Translations under genes and position numbers: made by a program
Shown: one piece after another, positions 15,374 to 23,759 of the stretch
How the letters are laid out: each line of letters starts with the position of its first letter
Numbering within the stretch: position 1 is the stretch's first letter
Assembly: GCA_964510235.1 (NCBI GenBank)
Contig: CAZEBF010000007.1
Coordinates: 1 to 38,902 of the forward strand
Source of the DNA: CAYUUR01 sp964510235
Lineage (GTDB): Bacteria > Patescibacteriota > Saccharimonadia > Saccharimonadales > CAYUUR01
DNA length: 38,902 nucleotides
Direction: 5' to 3'
Notes under the pieces: model-generated
Told to the model about the DNA's origin: nothing
Databases searched by the model: none
What the model saw: the letters and a program-made list of their open reading frames with translations, nothing else

Positions 15374-16339
15374 TTACTGTTCTTGCGGCAAGGTACGACT
15401 GTCGAGTGACTGGTACAGTTCTCGCTCTTCCAAAGCGATTTCATTCCGTTCTTTAACGAGTCTGTTATACGACTGAATGTCAGCCTCAGTTGATTTCAGT
15501 AACCTATTGTAGTCTTGAACGGCCGCGTTATAGTCTTCAACGCTGTTATTGTAGGCTGACGCGTTACCAGAACTGAGCAGACCATCCAGCTGCTGACGCT
15601 GATTCTGCAGATCGATATTGAGACCATCAATTTCTTGTCGAGCACTGTTAATAGAGGTTTCTAGACTTGCTAACTGGCGGTCAAAGCGCGCGATCTGTTC
15701 TTCGCGTTTAGTAAATGCTGCTTCGTACCGTTCTGCCAATGCTACAACTTGCGAGCGATCATCAAAGAATTGTTTGTAATGCTCTTCGAGTTCAGCTGGC
15801 AACACTGCAACCTCAGTTGCTAGTATGGAGTGTAATTCGTTAGGAACGACAGAAGCATCAGCTTGTCGGTATTGTTCGACTGTATCAATGATGCGCTTAT
15901 TCTTTATCTGACTAAAACTTTCTGCTGTTAGCTGGTCCACACGCTCGCGTTCACTGGAATTCAAACGCTCGTAGCCAACATGTAGCATTTCGTGAGCTGC
16001 TGTCACCTCCTCAATGCCTGCTAAACGATCGTCTTGCACATCATAAATGTAAATGCCTCGATTACTAACATAACAACCTAGTACAATCGAAGCCTCGGCA
16101 CTGGTGCAGTTTTGTTGAAATGTCGTTTTATCATTTAACTCTGGCCGATTAACGTAAAATAACTTCTCACCATAGCTGTTCATTGTTGTAACATCAGCTA
16201 GCACGGCAATCTCTGCCGGCGGCGTGTATCCACGTAAGCGATACCAGTCAAAGATCGACTGGAAGTTCAGAATTGTCAATAAGGCTATGGTTATAAAAAA
16301 GCCGCTAAACAGGACTGTGAGTACTTTTTGAACACGCAT
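15374..16339 (-). CDS. Membrane-anchored zincin-like protein with coiled coil
   Basis: A 321-residue protein. The N-terminal hydrophobic segment (about 8-27) serves as signal anchor, so the rest should face outwards. Residues 114-124 read AAHEMLHVGYE, containing the HExxH zinc-metallopeptidase signature (His116, Glu117, His120). Cys78 and Cys89 just before it could form a disulphide. From about 190 to 310 the chain is heptad-like and very rich in Glu, Gln, Arg and Asn (repeated YN and DYN motifs), predicted coiled coil. I do not recognise a named family and the third zinc ligand is not evident. Located 17 nt after clpC; TATACT (16354-16349) lies 10 nt before the ATG. Confidence 0.75.
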   Translation of the reverse strand: MRVQKVLTVLFSGFFITIALLTILNFQSIFDWYRLRGYTPPAEIAVLADVTTMNSYGEKLFYVNRPELNDKTTFQQNCTSAEASIVLGCYVSNRGIYIYDVQDDRLAGIEEVTAAHEMLHVGYERLNSSERERVDQLTAESFSQIKNKRIIDTVEQYRQADASVVPNELHSILATEVAVLPAELEEHYKQFFDDRSQVVALAERYEAAFTKREEQIARFDRQLASLETSINSARQEIDGLNIDLQNQRQQLDGLLSSGNASAYNNSVEDYNAAVQDYNRLLKSTEADIQSYNRLVKERNEIALEERELYQSLDSRTLPQEQ

Positions 16340-16356
16340 GTGCTTAATAGTATACG

Positions 16357-18843
16357 CTATTCAGAAGTTGATGAGTACGCGAGTTCTTTACCTTTAGAAC
16401 CAACCTGAACGATGTTTCCTTTGTTGTACTGGTTATCCAATAATTGTAAAGCGATATGATCTTCGATTGTGTCCTGGATGAGTCGTCTGAGCGGTCTTAC
16501 ACCGTTTTTGGCATCATAGCCGTTTTCTAGCAAATGTTCCTTAGCAGCTTTGGTGACTTCGAGTCCCAAACCGTGCTTAACCAGGCGACCTTTTAGCTCG
16601 TTGAGTTGCAAGTCAAGAATTCGCAACACATCCTTTTTGGTCAGAGCTCTAAAGACAATTGTCTTATCGATACGGTTCAATAGTTCTGGGCGCATCATTT
16701 TCTTGAGTTCATCATGAACCTTGTCACGATTGCGTTTATGTAATGCGTCGAGGTCTTCCAGGTCGGCAGCATCATTAGCATGAAAACCAAGGTTAGCTTC
16801 TTTTTGAAGCTTATCAGCCCCAATATTACTCGTCATGATGATGATGGTATTACTAAAATCAACTTTCCTGCCCTTGGCGTCACTCAGCGTGCCGTCTTCT
16901 AGAATTTGCAGTAGCATGTTGAATACTTCTGGGTGAGCTTTTTCGATCTCATCGAACAATACTAAGCTGTACGGTTGGCGACGAATCTTGTCTGTCAGCT
17001 GACCCCCTTCATCATAACCAACATAACCAGCTGGAGCACCAACCAGACGCGACACGTTATGACGCTCACCGAACTCACTCATATCAATTTTGATCAGTGA
17101 TTCTTCTGAGCCAAAGAACTCTCGAGCTAACACGCGGGCCAGCTCGGTCTTACCAACACCAGTTGGACCAAGAAAGATGAATGAACCGATTGGTCGATTA
17201 GCCGCACTAATGCCAGAGCGATTGCGCCTAACAGCCTTGGAGACGGCTTCGACGGCTTCGTCTTGACCTATCACGTGCTTGCCCAACTGCTTTTCTAGAT
17301 TAAGTAGATACTTAGCTTCAGATCGAATAACCTTTGTAACTGGGACACCAGTCATACGTGAGACAACATCAGCTACATCTTCACTGGTAACAACAATTGG
17401 ATTACCCGATTTAGTCTCGGCACGAACTTTATCGAGCTCAGCGTGTATCTGGCTAGCCCGCGTTTTGTGCTGTGCAGCGAGTTCATAATCTTCGTTATCA
17501 ACGGCGTCTTCAATCCGACCGTTCACTAGCTTGAGTTCTTTCTGTAATTTACGTACTTCTGGTGGTGTTTTACCTTTGTCTACTCGCAGATGCGCCGATG
17601 TTTCATCTAATAAGTCGATGGCCTTATCGGGCATATAGCGATCGCTAATGTAGCGTTTAGCTAGCTCAACCGTATCAGTAAGGACTTCGTCGCTCAGTTC
17701 GACATTGTGGTATTCCTCATAGTGTTTGCGCAGACCCTTAAGGATGCCTAGGGTTTCACCACTGTTGGTTTCGGGTACTACAATCGGTTGGAAGCGACGC
17801 TCTAAGGCAGCGTCTTTCTCGATATGCTTGTTGTATTCAGCGGTTGTCGTAGCGCCAATGACTTGGATTTTACCGCGGGCAAGCGCTGGCTTAAGAATGT
17901 TACCGGCGTCCATAGCACCTTCGGCTGCGCCAGCACCAACGATGAGGTGTAACTCATCAATAAAGATAATGGTGTGCTTGTCATTCTCGAGTTCGGACAT
18001 GACTTTCTTGAGTCGCTCCTCGAACTCACCGCGGTACTTTGTGCCAGCAATCATACCTGCCAGGTCTAGCATCACGATGCGCTTATCAAGCAAGCTATCA
18101 GGTACGTCTTCAGAAATAATTCGTTGGGCAAGACCTTCTACAATTGCTGTTTTACCGACACCCGGCTCACCAATCAGAACTGGGTTGTTTTTGGTGCGAC
18201 GGTTTAGAATTGTAATCATACGACGGATTTGATTGTCACGACCAACTACCGGATCGAGCTTGCCGCCATGTGCCATTTGCGTAAGATCAGTTCCATAAAA
18301 ATCCAGGGCAGTTTTGCGTAGCTTCTTGCCGCCTCGTCGCTGCTTATCTGTACGAGTTGGGTTTGCACCGCCTTCATCATACTGTTGGCGATTCATGAAC
18401 TGCTCAAGCTCAGCTAGTAGGTTTTCTACATCAACATTCATCTCACGCAGTATGACGGTTGCGCGCGCATTCTTTTGGCTCAAAATACTATAAAGAATAT
18501 GCTCGGTTCCACAGTGTTCTTGTGCAAAATCCTGGCTGACATCATAGGCCATGCGCAGGGTTAGCTTGGCTGTCTCGCTAAGATCTTTTGCGCCCATGTT
18601 GATAACCAGCGTTTTTGGAGTCAGATTCATAGCCAAACGGGCTTGCTCTAATGAAACACCGACACCTTCAAGAACTTTAGCACCCATGCTTGATTCTTGA
18701 GCCAACACACCAAGTAGTAAGTGTTCCGTACCGATATAAGTACTACCAAAACTGCGCGCAATCGCGTCAGCATGCTTCAAACTATGTAAGGCATTCTCGC
18801 TAAGATTGTTTAAAAACTCTTGAAAATCAGGTGAATTTGGCAT
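16357..18843 (-). CDS. clpC: ATP-dependent Clp protease ATPase subunit ClpC
   Basis: A Hsp100 unfoldase of 828 residues that feeds substrates to ClpP. Two Clp-N repeats (1-145) precede two AAA+ modules: D1 with GEPGVGKTAIVEGLA, D2 with GPTGVGKTELARVLA. Between them a UVR-like coiled-coil segment (DNEDYELAAQHKTRASQIHAEL region) marks it as ClpC rather than ClpA/ClpB; the full ClpB middle domain is absent. Start is ATG 18843 (MPNSPDFQ), 9 nt after a GGGGGA Shine-Dalgarno; an in-frame TTG one codon earlier is less likely. The upstream CIRCE element and promoter point to HrcA-type heat-shock repression. Confidence 0.96.
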   Translation of the reverse strand: MPNSPDFQEFLNNLSENALHSLKHADAIARSFGSTYIGTEHLLLGVLAQESSMGAKVLEGVGVSLEQARLAMNLTPKTLVINMGAKDLSETAKLTLRMAYDVSQDFAQEHCGTEHILYSILSQKNARATVILREMNVDVENLLAELEQFMNRQQYDEGGANPTRTDKQRRGGKKLRKTALDFYGTDLTQMAHGGKLDPVVGRDNQIRRMITILNRRTKNNPVLIGEPGVGKTAIVEGLAQRIISEDVPDSLLDKRIVMLDLAGMIAGTKYRGEFEERLKKVMSELENDKHTIIFIDELHLIVGAGAAEGAMDAGNILKPALARGKIQVIGATTTAEYNKHIEKDAALERRFQPIVVPETNSGETLGILKGLRKHYEEYHNVELSDEVLTDTVELAKRYISDRYMPDKAIDLLDETSAHLRVDKGKTPPEVRKLQKELKLVNGRIEDAVDNEDYELAAQHKTRASQIHAELDKVRAETKSGNPIVVTSEDVADVVSRMTGVPVTKVIRSEAKYLLNLEKQLGKHVIGQDEAVEAVSKAVRRNRSGISAANRPIGSFIFLGPTGVGKTELARVLAREFFGSEESLIKIDMSEFGERHNVSRLVGAPAGYVGYDEGGQLTDKIRRQPYSLVLFDEIEKAHPEVFNMLLQILEDGTLSDAKGRKVDFSNTIIIMTSNIGADKLQKEANLGFHANDAADLEDLDALHKRNRDKVHDELKKMMRPELLNRIDKTIVFRALTKKDVLRILDLQLNELKGRLVKHGLGLEVTKAAKEHLLENGYDAKNGVRPLRRLIQDTIEDHIALQLLDNQYNKGNIVQVGSKGKELAYSSTSE

Positions 18844-18888
18844 CAAATCATGTCCCCCGAGCGGTTTATTTTGATTCGCTCACCTCTA

Positions 18889-18917
18889 AATATAAGGCAA
18901 AAATTAGCACTCGTCAA
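18889..18917 (-). promoter_or_regulatory. clpC promoter overlapping CIRCE
   Basis: Minus strand: -35 TTGACG (18917-18912), 17-nt spacer, -10 TATATT (18894-18889). The -35 box sits within the centre and right arm of the CIRCE operator, so HrcA binding would block RNA polymerase. Confidence 0.8.
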
Positions 18918-18930
18918 CTGCGAGTGCTAA
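18904..18930 (-). promoter_or_regulatory. CIRCE operator (HrcA binding site)
   Basis: Perfect match to the CIRCE consensus: TTAGCACTC, 9-nt spacer, GAGTGCTAA. HrcA repressors bind this inverted repeat upstream of class I heat-shock genes. The palindrome extends to 13 bp per arm (18900-18912 and 18922-18934) and on the minus strand ends in a five-U run 16 nt after the nusA stop, so it may also terminate nusA transcription. Confidence 0.93.
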
Positions 18931-18949
18931 TTTTGTGGCGCCTTTGTTT

Positions 18950-20122
18950 CTAGCCTTCGTGAGATTCGATGGCGTCTATCAGACTGCTCTCGAGTTCTGA
19001 TTTCTTCTTGAGCTTTGGTGCGGCAGTTTTTGGCTTGTCTTCTGCTACTGGTGCGGGTGCAGCTGGAGCTTCTTCTGGCTCTTTACCAGCAGACTCGATA
19101 TCAAGTTCATAGCCGGTCAGTTTACTTGCTAAGCGAACGTTCTGTCCGCTGCGGCCAATTGCGATACTCAGCTGATCTTCGTTGACGATAACGCGAGCTT
19201 TCTTATTACTTTCATCGAGTACGACCCGTTGAACTTCTGTAGGACTCAGCGCATTCTTGATATAGGTTGCTGGGTCTTCATTCCAGACAACAATATCGAT
19301 CTTTTCTTGCTCGCCAATTTCGCTGGTGACTGCATTAACGCGCGTACCGTGACCACCAACAAAAGTACCAACTGGGTCAACACCAGGCACGGTACTGTGT
19401 ACGGCTAGCTTAGTGCGTACACCTGCTTCACGTGAGAGTTCTTTGATTTCTACTGCACCGTTTTCCATCTCAGGGACTTCTGCGCGGAATAACCATTCAA
19501 TGAACTCTTTGTTGCCTCGTGAGACAACCAGTTGTGGACCACGGAAGCCTTTTTCTACGTCTTTTAGGAATACCTTGAGACGTTGTCCTGGGTAATAGCG
19601 CTCACCTTGGATCTGTTCGCTCATTGGCATAATGCCTTGGGCTTTGCCAAGTTCGAGTCGGACGATACGGCCCTCAACACGAGAAACGATTGCATTTATT
19701 ACAGTGCCAATCTTATCTTCGTATTCAGCTAGAACGATATCGCGCTCGGCTTCACGCAAACGCTGCAAGATAACCTGCTTGGCAGTCTGGGCGGCAACAC
19801 GACCAAAAGTCTCAACTTTTTCGATAATCTCGACAGTTTCACCAACTTTAGCGTTCTTTCGAATGGCCTGTGCTTCAGTTAAGCTAATCTCGACAGCTGG
19901 ATCGCCGACTTTCTCGACTACTTCTTTGCTGGTGTATGCTGTAACATCACCGCTGTTCAGATTCATACTAACGCGAACTTCTTGTTCACGGTCACCGTAA
20001 TCACGACGATAGGCTGCGGCTAAAGCTTGTTCAACAACTTCTTGTACAGTCTCTTCTGGTAGGTTTTTTTCTTCGGCGATCGCCTTTATTGCGACGGCCA
20101 GTTGTTTTAGATCAAAATCCAT
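18950..20122 (-). CDS. nusA: Transcription termination/antitermination factor NusA
   Basis: A 390-residue NusA. The N-terminal RNA-polymerase-binding domain covers about 1-130, then an S1 domain (about 133-200), KH1 (GTFVGGHGTRVNAV) and KH2 (SIAIGRSGQNVRLASKLTG). An acidic/Pro-Ala-rich tail of about 50 residues replaces the C-terminal acidic repeats of enterobacterial NusA. It binds elongating RNA polymerase and stimulates pausing and intrinsic termination. The gene is alone on its transcript here, without rimP or infB next to it. It has a near-consensus promoter and a terminator in its 5' UTR. Confidence 0.96.
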   Translation of the reverse strand: MDFDLKQLAVAIKAIAEEKNLPEETVQEVVEQALAAAYRRDYGDREQEVRVSMNLNSGDVTAYTSKEVVEKVGDPAVEISLTEAQAIRKNAKVGETVEIIEKVETFGRVAAQTAKQVILQRLREAERDIVLAEYEDKIGTVINAIVSRVEGRIVRLELGKAQGIMPMSEQIQGERYYPGQRLKVFLKDVEKGFRGPQLVVSRGNKEFIEWLFRAEVPEMENGAVEIKELSREAGVRTKLAVHSTVPGVDPVGTFVGGHGTRVNAVTSEIGEQEKIDIVVWNEDPATYIKNALSPTEVQRVVLDESNKKARVIVNEDQLSIAIGRSGQNVRLASKLTGYELDIESAGKEPEEAPAAPAPVAEDKPKTAAPKLKKKSELESSLIDAIESHEG

Positions 20123-20148
20123 GATGTATTTCTCTTCTTTCCGTTATT

Positions 20149-20172
20149 AAAAAATCCGACCTGCTGGCCGGA
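20149..20172 (-). terminator. Intrinsic terminator in the nusA 5' UTR
   Basis: Minus strand: TCCGGCC-AGCA-GGTCGGA (7-bp stem with one G-U pair, 4-nt loop, 20172-20155) followed directly by six U (20154-20149). It lies between the nusA promoter and ATG, so transcripts must read through it to reach nusA. The moderate stem is the kind that NusA itself would stimulate. Confidence 0.8.
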
Positions 20173-20192
20173 CATCACTTACAACAACTTCA

Positions 20193-20221
20193 AGTGTAAA
20201 TTACACATCCAGTTTTGTCAA
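20193..20221 (-). promoter_or_regulatory. nusA promoter
   Basis: Minus strand: TTGACA (20221-20216), 17-nt spacer, TACACT (20198-20193), near-consensus. The predicted start near 20186 gives a leader of about 64 nt that contains the terminator and a purine-rich ribosome-binding region (GGAAAGAAGAG). Confidence 0.85.
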
Positions 20222-20228
20222 TCTGGCG

Positions 20229-20237
20229 TGCTAGAAT
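20229..20237 (+). promoter_or_regulatory. Extended -10 of the M1 aminopeptidase gene (leaderless)
   Basis: TGC-TAGAAT ends 8 nt before ATG 20245, supporting that codon as start rather than TTG 20215, which lies upstream of the promoter element. It is divergent from, and closely adjoins, the nusA -35 box. Confidence 0.55.
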
Positions 20238-20244
20238 GCCATAT

Positions 20245-22821
20245 ATGAGCAAAGATGTTACTAGATTACTTACCCAGTTTATTCCCGCCAACTACAAGTT
20301 ACTTGTGCACCCTGAAAAAGCAACCATGACGTTTACCGGCTCTGTTGTTATAACTGGTAAAAAAACCGGCCGGCCTAGTCGACGCATCACATTCCATCAA
20401 AAAGGCCTTAAGATTAGCTCGGCAACCGTAAAGCAAACCGACAAAGATACCCGCAACATCACTATTGACCGCATTAATCTGCAGAAATCATATGACGAAG
20501 TCCGTCTACATAGTCCAGACCTAATCTACCCAGGAAGCTATGAGATTACACTAGAGTTTAGTGGCGCAATTACTGATCACATGAACGGGCTCTATCCATC
20601 ACGTTTTAAACTCGACGACAAGGAACAAATTATTCTGGGTACACAGTTTGAAAGTCACCACGCCCGTGAAGTCTTCCCCTGCATTGATGAGCCTGCTGCT
20701 AAAGCTACCTTTGACCTTACTGTTGTTAGCCCAAAAAATGAAATCGCCCTAGGGAATACACCAGTCAAGGAAGCATCAACTACAGGAGAATGGACCACAA
20801 CTACTTTTGAGACTACACCAATCATGTCCAGTTACCTGCTCGCTTTTGTGATTGGCGACATGGCCTACAAGGAAGCCAAAACCAAGCAAGACGTTATTGT
20901 ACGAACCTACGCCACACCAGATAAAGTTGATCAAACTGACTTTGCCCTCGATGTTGCTGTTCGTACCCTCGAATTTTATGATGATTACTTTGGCATTGCG
21001 TACCCTTTAGTAAAGTGCGATATGGTCGCCCTCCCAGACTTTGCTTCTGGTGCAATGGAAAACTGGGGCTGCATTACCTACCGTGAACACTGCATGCTGG
21101 TTGATGAAGAAAACACCTCTTTGCCAACCAAGCAATATGTCGCGATGGTAGTAGCTCATGAACTAGCACACCAGTGGTTTGGTAACCTGGTGACCATGCG
21201 CTGGTGGACAGACTTGTGGCTCAACGAGGGCTTTGCCAGCTGGATCGAGTACATGGCTATTGATCACCTCTTCCCGGACTGGCACATGTGGACACAATTT
21301 ATTGTTGACGAACAGTTGCCGGCCATGAAACTTGATGCGCTAGAAAACACCCATCCAATCGAAGCATCGATTCACCATCCTGATGAGATCCGTACAATCT
21401 TTGATGGCATTAGTTACGGTAAGGGCGCCAGTGTCATTCATATGCTGCATGATTATCTTGGACCAGACATGTTCCGCAAGGGCCTCCAGTGCTACCTAGA
21501 ACGTCACTCATACGGTAATACCGATACAGTTGATCTGTGGGCAGCGCTTGAAGAAGTCTCTAAAATGCCAGTAAAACACTTTATGAACCATTGGATTACT
21601 CGCCCAGGCTTTCCGTTGGTTACTGCCAACATCAACACTGATAATCCAAACATAAAGCAGGAACGTTTTTATGCCCAAAAACCAGCTACAACATCTGAAC
21701 AGCTATGGCCGGTTCCGTTGTTAGCTTCGGAGCAGCTCGATATACAAATGCTTGAGAAATCGGTACACAAGCTTAATGGATCTTCACTAAAGTCTGATTT
21801 CTTGCTCAATCAAAATGGCAGTGGCTTTTACCGAGTTGCTTATGACCCGGCTCATCTAAACGAACTAGCTAAACACGTAGCAGCTGGTGATTTTGACGAG
21901 ATCAAACGGCTTAATTTGCTATCTAGTCAGTATGAATGCGCCAAAGCAGGCTACAGCAATACCGCCAATGTGTTAACGCTCTTAGAGAGTTACCAGGCGG
22001 AGACCCAGGCACCGGTATGGGATGTAATTGCTGGTACGGTCGGCGGAGTGCGCGCAGTTATGGGCGATGAAGATAATGATGTCCTCCGTAACACAATGAA
22101 GCCATATGTTCGCTCTCTTGTCGCGAACTGTCTAAAAGACCTCGGCTGGAAGCCTCGCCAAAACGAAACTTATTTTGACACATTGCTACGGCCAACCATT
22201 TTGGGTCTTGCAGCAGGAGCAGATGAGCCAACTGTCGTCAAAGAGGCACTCAAACGCTTTAAGGATGCCAAGAAACCTGAGGACTTAGCAGCGGATGTCC
22301 GTGGCGTCATTTTAGCCACTGCCGCACGACTTGGCGACAAGCCAGAGTACGAAAAAATGCTAGCCTGGCATGATACCAGCACAAGTAGCGAAGTCCGCAC
22401 TAGTCTTTGTGCAGCATTAACGAGCTTTGAGCAACCTGCGCTCATTAAGAAATCTCTTTCATTGATAAAAACCGATCGAGTTCGTCAGCAAGATGTGAGC
22501 TACTGGGTTGCATACAGCTTCATGAACCGACACGCTAAAAACCAGGCCTGGCAGTGGCTCAAACATGAATGGTCATGGCTCGAAGAAAATTTGGGGACAG
22601 ATCTCAGTTTTGGGCGTTTCCCAGTATTCGCCGCACGGGCATTTGGCAGTCATGAATTTCTCAAAGATTACACGACGTTCTTTGACGGAGTGCACTCACC
22701 CGCGACTGACCGTGCAATCAAGCAAGGTGCTGAGATCATTGAGATGCAAGCTGATTGGAAGGAAAGGGACTACCAAGCTGTTCTTGATTTCTTCCTAAAT
22801 AAAGCTAAAGCTGATCAATAA
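20245..22821 (+). CDS. pepN: M1-family aminopeptidase (PepN-like)
   Basis: An 858-residue zinc aminopeptidase from ATG 20245 (MSKDVTRLLTQF). The substrate-binding GAMEN motif is at 269-273, the zinc site HELAH at 305-309, and the third ligand Glu328 in NEGFASW. The N-terminal beta-domain (about 1-195) and C-terminal ERAP1-like helical domain (about 520-858) complete the gluzincin architecture. There is no signal peptide, so it acts in the cytoplasm, trimming peptides from the N-terminus, which fits an organism that relies on scavenged peptides. Its 3' end overlaps the convergent yraN by 17 nt. Confidence 0.95.
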   Translation: MSKDVTRLLTQFIPANYKLLVHPEKATMTFTGSVVITGKKTGRPSRRITFHQKGLKISSATVKQTDKDTRNITIDRINLQKSYDEVRLHSPDLIYPGSYEITLEFSGAITDHMNGLYPSRFKLDDKEQIILGTQFESHHAREVFPCIDEPAAKATFDLTVVSPKNEIALGNTPVKEASTTGEWTTTTFETTPIMSSYLLAFVIGDMAYKEAKTKQDVIVRTYATPDKVDQTDFALDVAVRTLEFYDDYFGIAYPLVKCDMVALPDFASGAMENWGCITYREHCMLVDEENTSLPTKQYVAMVVAHELAHQWFGNLVTMRWWTDLWLNEGFASWIEYMAIDHLFPDWHMWTQFIVDEQLPAMKLDALENTHPIEASIHHPDEIRTIFDGISYGKGASVIHMLHDYLGPDMFRKGLQCYLERHSYGNTDTVDLWAALEEVSKMPVKHFMNHWITRPGFPLVTANINTDNPNIKQERFYAQKPATTSEQLWPVPLLASEQLDIQMLEKSVHKLNGSSLKSDFLLNQNGSGFYRVAYDPAHLNELAKHVAAGDFDEIKRLNLLSSQYECAKAGYSNTANVLTLLESYQAETQAPVWDVIAGTVGGVRAVMGDEDNDVLRNTMKPYVRSLVANCLKDLGWKPRQNETYFDTLLRPTILGLAAGADEPTVVKEALKRFKDAKKPEDLAADVRGVILATAARLGDKPEYEKMLAWHDTSTSSEVRTSLCAALTSFEQPALIKKSLSLIKTDRVRQQDVSYWVAYSFMNRHAKNQAWQWLKHEWSWLEENLGTDLSFGRFPVFAARAFGSHEFLKDYTTFFDGVHSPATDRAIKQGAEIIEMQADWKERDYQAVLDFFLNKAKADQ

Positions 22822-23146
22822 ACGCGTCTACAGAATACTCGTCACCACTCACTTCTATAGCACCTAGACAATACTCACCCGGCCAGTAGTGGTATGACAC
22901 CCACATATCAGCCGCCCGCGCCATCTGCTTGAGCTTTTGTGGTGTGATGTATTCTAGACCATGACCTTGGCGTGACGATTGGCGGTATTTTACTTCAACA
23001 AATACTATTGACTCATTGTTCTGTGCCACTACATCGATTTCACAGTAGCGGGTCCGCCAGTTGTACTCTAGGACTTTGTAGCCGAGTGTCTGCAAATACT
23101 CGCCTGCTGCTTGTTCGGCTCGTTTACCGCGCTCGGTGGAGCTCAT
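22805..23146 (-). CDS. yraN: YraN/UPF0102 family endonuclease-fold protein
   Basis: A 113-residue protein with the UPF0102 signature: KRAEQAAGEYLQTLGYKVLEYNWRT, then CEIDVVAQ and IVFVEVKYRQ, corresponding to the PD-(D/E)xK nuclease core (E...D...ExK). The family is linked to DNA processing but poorly characterised. Its start lies 23 nt inside the rnhB 3' end, the common rnhB-yraN pairing, so translation is probably coupled. The 3' end overlaps the aminopeptidase gene by 17 nt tail to tail. Confidence 0.92.
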   Translation of the reverse strand: MSSTERGKRAEQAAGEYLQTLGYKVLEYNWRTRYCEIDVVAQNNESIVFVEVKYRQSSRQGHGLEYITPQKLKQMARAADMWVSYHYWPGEYCLGAIEVSGDEYSVDAFIDQL

Positions 23147-23696
23147 ACTGCACCATTACGGGTTTGTAGCTTAAGCGATGGAGCGGTGATGGGCCGTACT
23201 TTTCTAGTGCGCGCTGGTGTGCCTGAGTGCCGTAACCCACGTGAGATGCGAAGTCATACTCTGGATAGTTACTCGATTGCTCGGCCATAAATGTATCACG
23301 ACGGACTTTGGCATAGATACTGGCCGCACTAACACAGGGATGATGTAGATCAGCTTTGATAACAGTCAGTACATTACTAAATCGTTCGCCACAATAATTA
23401 ACACTGCCGTCCATGATAATTTGCTCGGTTAACTGGGCTTTAATTGCCTCTAATGCTCGTGCGACGCCTAACTTCATCCCACCAGACAAGCCAATCTCAT
23501 CGATTTCGTGAGGCGTCACCCAACCTTCGCCGTATGTGCCGTATGTGCTGAGCTCATCAAAAATTGCTTCACGCCGACTTTTAGATAGTAATTTTGAATC
23601 AGTTACATGTGGTGGTATTTCTGAAGACTGACGCATCGCCACTACTAACAATGGACCCGCCCAGCAACCTCTACCTACTTCATCAATACCTATCAT
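23124..23696 (-). CDS. rnhB: Ribonuclease HII
   Basis: From ATG 23696 the protein is 190 residues starting MIGIDEVGRGCWAGPL, with the catalytic Asp/Glu pair (Asp5, Glu6) of RNase HII. TDSKLLSKSRRE and the SAASIYAKVRRD segment with a further active-site Asp just before it (KADLHHP) are also present. It removes ribonucleotides and RNA from DNA hybrids. ATG 23708 (four residues longer) is an alternative; the frame continues to 23747 but that would start inside the rplS terminator. TGT-TATGCT (23712-23704) lies 8 nt before 23696, a possible leaderless start. Confidence 0.93.
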   Translation of the reverse strand: MIGIDEVGRGCWAGPLLVVAMRQSSEIPPHVTDSKLLSKSRREAIFDELSTYGTYGEGWVTPHEIDEIGLSGGMKLGVARALEAIKAQLTEQIIMDGSVNYCGERFSNVLTVIKADLHHPCVSAASIYAKVRRDTFMAEQSSNYPEYDFASHVGYGTQAHQRALEKYGPSPLHRLSYKPVMVQYELHRAR

Positions 23697-23711
23697 GCCC
23701 ACAAGCATAAC

Positions 23712-23739
23712 AAAAAACCGCCCTAAGGTGGACGGTTTT
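23712..23739 (-). terminator. Intrinsic terminator after rplS
   Basis: Minus strand: AAAACCGTCC (23739-23730), 6-nt loop, GGGCGGTTTT (23723-23714) with one G-U pair, ending in six U (to 23712). It begins about 20 nt after the rplS stop and ends 16 nt before the chosen rnhB start. Confidence 0.85.
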
Positions 23740-23759
23740 ATATACAAGTCTAAGTGCTG

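Noticed and set aside
17726..18232. 168-codon plus-strand ORF opposite clpC
   Set aside because: Antisense shadow; low-complexity Ser/Arg/Pro translation, no start signals.
20123..20190. Short ORF in the nusA leader (ATG TCC GGC CAG ...)
   Set aside because: It runs through the terminator hairpin and past the nusA start in another frame without a stop before it or a Shine-Dalgarno; not a plausible leader peptide.
20215..20244. TTG 20215 as the aminopeptidase start
   Set aside because: It lies upstream of the extended -10 that drives the gene, and it overlaps the nusA -35; ATG 20245 fits the promoter and the family N-terminus.
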